From the NCBI RefSeq assembly GCF_003096595.1, contig NZ_QEKO01000002.1, forward strand, positions 311,064 through 375,063: a DNA stretch of 64,000 bases, read 5' to 3'. A program made the translations under genes and the position numbers. The notes beneath the pieces were generated by a model. It saw nothing but the letters and a program-made list of their open reading frames with translations. It had not been told where the DNA came from and ran no database searches. The DNA is from Pusillimonas noertemannii. GTDB lineage: Bacteria > Pseudomonadota > Gammaproteobacteria > Burkholderiales > Burkholderiaceae_B. The first letter of the stretch is position 1, and each line of letters begins with the position of its first letter. Below, piece by piece: positions 60,612 through 64,000 of this stretch.

Positions 60612-62584
60612 CCGGCCATACCCAGGATGCCCGAATCCACATCAAAATCCATTCCGCCACGGCTGCGCGCCTCTTGAACGCGCGCACGCCCCTCTGAATC
60701 AATCTTGATTTTCAGCTGACCGCCCACGTCCACCTGGCTGCGCTGGGCCGCAAGGCCCGGCACCGAGCCAGGGGTGGCCACCGGCGCGCCCAGGGCAGCC
60801 TCGGGCGAACCGCCCGCCGCCGGTGCGGCCATCGACGCGATACCCAGGCGACCCTTTGCCCAGTCAGGCATCCAACTGGTCAGGTCCGCGACGCTGGTGC
60901 GCAGCCAGGCGGTTAACTGGCCCCAGCGCGCCTTAATGCCATCCCACAGGCCGCTGATCCACTTGGTGCCGGTCTCGGTCAGCGACTTGGTTTCAAACAT
61001 GCCAAATACCGCATCAACCCCCTGGCCCAGCAGCGTAGCAGGGTTAAAGCCCACCAACTGCTTGACCAGCTCGCCGATGCCCTGGGTGAAGAACGTTTTG
61101 ACGCCTTCCCACATCTGGCCGAACCAGGTCGTAATACCGCTCCAGTTCCGGTAGATCAACATGGCCGGACTAAATGAAGCGAGCTGCTGGGCAATTTGTC
61201 CAGGGCTTTGGCTAAAGAACCGCTTAATCCCTTCCCACATCTGGCCAAACCAGGCCGCAACACCATCCCAGTTTTTGTAAAGCAGGAACGCAATACCCGC
61301 CACGGCCGTGATGCCGGTAATGATCCAGCCTATGGGCGTAGTCAACAGCGCCAACGACATAGCGCGTATAGCACCAATCACCGCCGGCACGGCACGCGCC
61401 GCCAAGCCAAGCAGCCCTCGAGACAGCGACACCAGTGACGTAGCCGCCATAGCCACGCCACCCACCGCGAACCTCACCAAACCCGCTCCAGCGAGCGCCA
61501 CACTTCGCCCTAACCGCAGAAGCCCCGCTGCCGACCAAACAAGCGCGTTCTTTGCAAAGACACCCAGGCGCCAAACCGCTAAACCGACAGAGAGCACAAA
61601 CTTTCCCGCCATGATTCCCGCCACACCAATAAGCAGATTCCCAAAGCCGCCGATCCGATCAGCGACAAAGGATACCGCCCGCCCCACCATTTTCAGAACA
61701 TTCCAAATACGCGCTAAACCTTGGTTTATGCCACCACTAATCATTGCTTTGTTGGCGCTTATCAGACTCGAAACTCTCAGCAACCAGTTATTGATAGCGG
61801 GTAGCACACCTCCCACAATCACTGATTGGATACCAAAGAATCGGCTTTGAAGGTCGCCCAGTTGGCGGCTATATTCGCGGGACTGCTCAATCTGCTCGGG
61901 AGTCAAGATGCCGCCCGCATCATGCGCGGCCCGCTTCATCTTCTCGATTTCCTCCGTAGTCATGCTGACCATAGCAGCCATTTGCTCACCGCCAGATCCT
62001 CCAAAAAGCTCATCAACCAGGCGCTGACGCGCGGCGAAGTTTGTTACGCCGCGAAGACGCGACATGACCAGGTCAAACATGGCTTCGGTGTTGCCCTTGG
62101 TTTTGCGTAGATCTGTATGATCTATCCCCAGACGTTTGAACGCCTCGGCCGCAGGCCCCCCGGCTGTCATAATGAATTCGTCAGCGCGCAGGCCCAACTC
62201 TTTTAGCCCATCAACCATGGCGTCGTTCTGCACACCAAACTGGCGACCGACGTAAATCCATTCCTGCAACCAGGTACTGCCCACACCCAGCCGCTCGGAC
62301 GATTCCTTTATGGCTTTGCCCACATCGGTGACCCGGCCCACCAGCCGACTGACCCCCCAGGCCCCCGCCACCGCGACCGCCCCCAGCGCTGCCGTACGCA
62401 TCGCCAGCGCCTTCGCCTGCTGGACTGCAAAGCCCATTTGCACACCGAGCTGCCGCGCCGAGCGGCTAAGTCTGTCAAACCTGGCGTTTTGGCTCAATCT
62501 CGCCATGGTTTGCTGGATACGGCGAATTGGGCTTGTAACCCGATCCACCAACTGCATCACGATGCTTGTAGTCATTCCAGCCAT
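60608..62584 (-). CDS. Phage tail tape-measure protein
   Basis: The 658-residue protein has the tape-measure layout: a helical N-terminus with SRSARQLGVQMGFAVQQAKA, and the TP901-type module LGVGSTWLQEWIYVGRQFGV, MVDGLKELGLRADEF. A hydrophobic middle follows (about 300-440), with tandem near-repeats WFGQMWEGIKRFFSQ and WFGQMWEGVKTFFTQG. Tape measures set tail length. At 658 residues it is short for a siphovirus of normal tail length, so it may be truncated. Confidence 0.86.
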   Translation of the reverse strand: MAGMTTSIVMQLVDRVTSPIRRIQQTMARLSQNARFDRLSRSARQLGVQMGFAVQQAKALAMRTAALGAVAVAGAWGVSRLVGRVTDVGKAIKESSERLGVGSTWLQEWIYVGRQFGVQNDAMVDGLKELGLRADEFIMTAGGPAAEAFKRLGIDHTDLRKTKGNTEAMFDLVMSRLRGVTNFAARQRLVDELFGGSGGEQMAAMVSMTTEEIEKMKRAAHDAGGILTPEQIEQSREYSRQLGDLQSRFFGIQSVIVGGVLPAINNWLLRVSSLISANKAMISGGINQGLARIWNVLKMVGRAVSFVADRIGGFGNLLIGVAGIMAGKFVLSVGLAVWRLGVFAKNALVWSAAGLLRLGRSVALAGAGLVRFAVGGVAMAATSLVSLSRGLLGLAARAVPAVIGAIRAMSLALLTTPIGWIITGITAVAGIAFLLYKNWDGVAAWFGQMWEGIKRFFSQSPGQIAQQLASFSPAMLIYRNWSGITTWFGQMWEGVKTFFTQGIGELVKQLVGFNPATLLGQGVDAVFGMFETKSLTETGTKWISGLWDGIKARWGQLTAWLRTSVADLTSWMPDWAKGRLGIASMAAPAAGGSPEAALGAPVATPGSVPGLAAQRSQVDVGGQLKIKIDSEGRARVQEARSRGGMDFDVDSGILGMAG

Positions 62585-62665
62585 TTGCGTGTCATCCTAT
62601 TGTCTCGTTGTATATGCACTTCAGTAGTCTTGCGCTGCTCGCGGAAGTGTCGGCTTTGAGCATTA

Positions 62666-62878
62666 CTAATCAGCCTCGTCGATGATTTGAAACAGCTCGC
62701 GCTTGAGGCTGTTGAAGTATCCGGCCGATTGCGGTCTCACTTTTCCCGCAACCCTCTGCGCCGCCCAAGCACGGCGGATCGAAATCTTTCGCAAACGCGC
62801 ATTAACCTTTGTGCGTAGCCGCTCCATCTGCCCCATGTCGTTGATGCCATCCATACGAAACGTCTGGTCCGTCTTCAT
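62666..62878 (-). CDS. Small phage protein
   Basis: The 70-residue basic protein (MKTDQTFRMDGINDMGQME) is helical and ends IIDEAD. It lies between the capsid and tape-measure genes, where head-tail genes are normally found, but no family is recognised. It may be a chance remainder of a deleted gene. Confidence 0.5.
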   Translation of the reverse strand: MKTDQTFRMDGINDMGQMERLRTKVNARLRKISIRRAWAAQRVAGKVRPQSAGYFNSLKRELFQIIDEAD

Positions 62879-62918
62879 GTTTGCCCTCGCTCAAGGCCGA
62901 TATCTTCGTTTTAAACGC

Positions 62919-63128
62919 CTAGCGGAAGGTTTCAACAAAGACCACCACGCCAGCATCCGCGGGGCCAACCGACTCAGCGAATGCGGCATTGCGCTGCTCA
63001 AGCCGTCTCATTGCCACCTCATGAATCCAGGCGCTGCGCTGCGCGAGACGGCGAAGCTCACCCCCGGTAAGGCCCTCCAGCTGCGCTAAATCGACGCTGG
63101 TCAGCACACGTAAAAGTCGCTTCGCCAT
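62919..63128 (-). CDS. Small phage protein
   Basis: The 69-residue protein (MAKRLLRVLTSVDLAQLEGL) has two helices and no catalytic motif. It lies 18 bases after the capsid gene in its transcription direction, so it was probably cotranscribed. Confidence 0.5.
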   Translation of the reverse strand: MAKRLLRVLTSVDLAQLEGLTGGELRRLAQRSAWIHEVAMRRLEQRNAAFAESVGPADAGVVVFVETFR

Positions 63129-63146
63129 CTTTTCACCCTCTCTTCT

Positions 63147-64000
63147 TTAGGCCAGGTTCTGAATTAGAAAACCCGCGTCGATACCGGACAGTACGGGCGC
63201 GCGATCGTAGGTGACTGGGTAAATCCAGCTCTTCGCATTGCGCTCAAAATAGGACTCTTCAGCTAAGGGATGATCTTTTAGGGTATATGTGTAGCCAAAT
63301 GAAGGTGCGCGCAGCGACGTAACTTGCTCAGGCACGTACGCAAGCACCGCCGAGTTGCCCCAAACGTCCTGCATGTCGTCTGCGTTTTGCTCCAAATACA
63401 CCGCCTCGCCAACGGCCACCCGCCGCACGTTGAACAGCTGTGCCAGCATCTCAGTAGTGATCGACGCGCTGGATGTGTACTTAAATCGTTCAATGATCTT
63501 CGGATGATCGATCAACGCGTTAAATCCGGACGCGGAAACCAACAGAACATTAGGTCGCGTGCCAATTCGGCCTCGGACCGCTTCACCGTATTGCCTCACC
63601 TGTTGAGCAGGATCTGAACTTGGATCGCTCCATCGGTCGGAGCCGGCAAGTGCAACCTTGTTATTGGCGCTATATTTGCTGGCATCGGTTGCCAGTTGCG
63701 CCTGTTCGATCTCAAGGCCCAAACTTAGAATATCCATAACCTCGGTGACAGCCGCCTTGCCCAGATCGAGACCTGGAACCTGGGCAGCATCTTCTACATG
63801 CTCTATGGGAACCATACCCTCAAGGGCGTCCTGAGTCAGAACGAATGGCTGACCGCGATACCCAAACTGAAGGCGTTTAGTGTTTGTTCCTGGTGCGCGG
63901 CGGGTTTTATAGCGCAGGAATGATTCCTTGCCGAACTCGATAATCTGACCACCCCGCGCAAGAACCGGAACGTGCGGGAAGAGCACATGACCGACTCGAT
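63147..64000 (-). CDS. Phage major capsid protein (partial, N-terminus outside window)
   Basis: The visible 284 residues run open to the right edge (a GTG at 63986 is not the start). They show the HK97-type capsid features: FPHVPVLARGGQIIEFGKES at the start, a middle with ALEGMVPIEHVEDAAQV, SADKYSANNKVALAG-like helices, and a late strand AKSWIYPVTYDRAPVL. Capsid genes of this type normally sit several genes before the tape measure; only two small genes separate them here. Confidence 0.8.
   Translation of the reverse strand, partial: RVGHVLFPHVPVLARGGQIIEFGKESFLRYKTRRAPGTNTKRLQFGYRGQPFVLTQDALEGMVPIEHVEDAAQVPGLDLGKAAVTEVMDILSLGLEIEQAQLATDASKYSANNKVALAGSDRWSDPSSDPAQQVRQYGEAVRGRIGTRPNVLLVSASGFNALIDHPKIIERFKYTSSASITTEMLAQLFNVRRVAVGEAVYLEQNADDMQDVWGNSAVLAYVPEQVTSLRAPSFGYTYTLKDHPLAEESYFERNAKSWIYPVTYDRAPVLSGIDAGFLIQNLA

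Noticed and set aside
1-64000. CRISPR arrays, rRNA genes and complete tRNA genes.
   Set aside because: No regularly spaced repeat arrays and no rRNA-like or complete cloverleaf sequences were seen on either strand.

Overview
The window reads as a chromosome segment of a high-GC betaproteobacterium, most like the Alcaligenaceae (Bordetella, Achromobacter, Pusillimonas and relatives). That placement is an inference from codon use, gene style and family resemblance, because no rRNA or other taxonomic marker is present. Two incomplete prophage segments flank a host-like stretch rich in transport, redox and envelope genes.

Positions 1 to about 18,900 are a tightly packed phage early region, almost all on the + strand. 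It holds a recombination and replication set: RecT annealing protein, YqaJ exonuclease, SSB, a short DnaN-like clamp, and an RdgC protein fused to an FtsK-gamma winged helix. It also holds a cytosine-C5 and an adenine-N6 DNA methyltransferase, a MazG-like pyrophosphohydrolase, two ASCH-domain proteins, a KTSC protein and many small unknowns. Inside it, 11662-12861 encodes a protein that looks like the variable protein of a diversity-generating retroelement (DGR), followed by a hairpin with a GRNA tetraloop. No reverse transcriptase or template repeat is visible in the window. A 721-base gene-free stretch (1472-2192) contains strong inverted repeats and an anticodon-arm-like hairpin. The segment ends with an AlpA/excisionase-like gene and no integrase.

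Positions 18,900-29,850 are host or island DNA: an IS3 remnant, a TetR gene with two matching operators and the operon it probably controls (O-methyltransferase and an epimerase-like protein), a self-inhibited Fic protein with its own inverted-repeat operator, cardiolipin synthase, a secreted MliC/META protein, a LexA-type box upstream of a DUF2130 gene, a luciferase-like oxidoreductase and a SpeE-like protein.

Positions 29,900-40,900 form a metal-homeostasis block. A TonB receptor, ExbB-like protein, DUF2149 protein and exported CobN-like chelatase form one operon. Opposite it lie ZnuA, a DUF1007 protein, a NicO transporter and a CDF exporter. The two sides share a perfect Zur-like palindrome. 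The likely theme is uptake of zinc, or of a metal complex, under zinc starvation.

Positions 40,900-59,600 carry drug and redox genes (AraC/MFS, cupin, Rrf2/flavoprotein/methyltransferase, MFS), several genes broken by internal deletion, and envelope genes (LprI-like protein, an L,D-transpeptidase/DUF882 pair). They also hold pirin, LysR/GST, VOC, glycosyltransferase and HI0933-type flavoprotein genes. Positions 59,600-64,000 are a second, heavily deleted prophage: a capsid gene entering from the right edge, two small genes and a tape-measure gene, with an opposing membrane-protein gene at its end.
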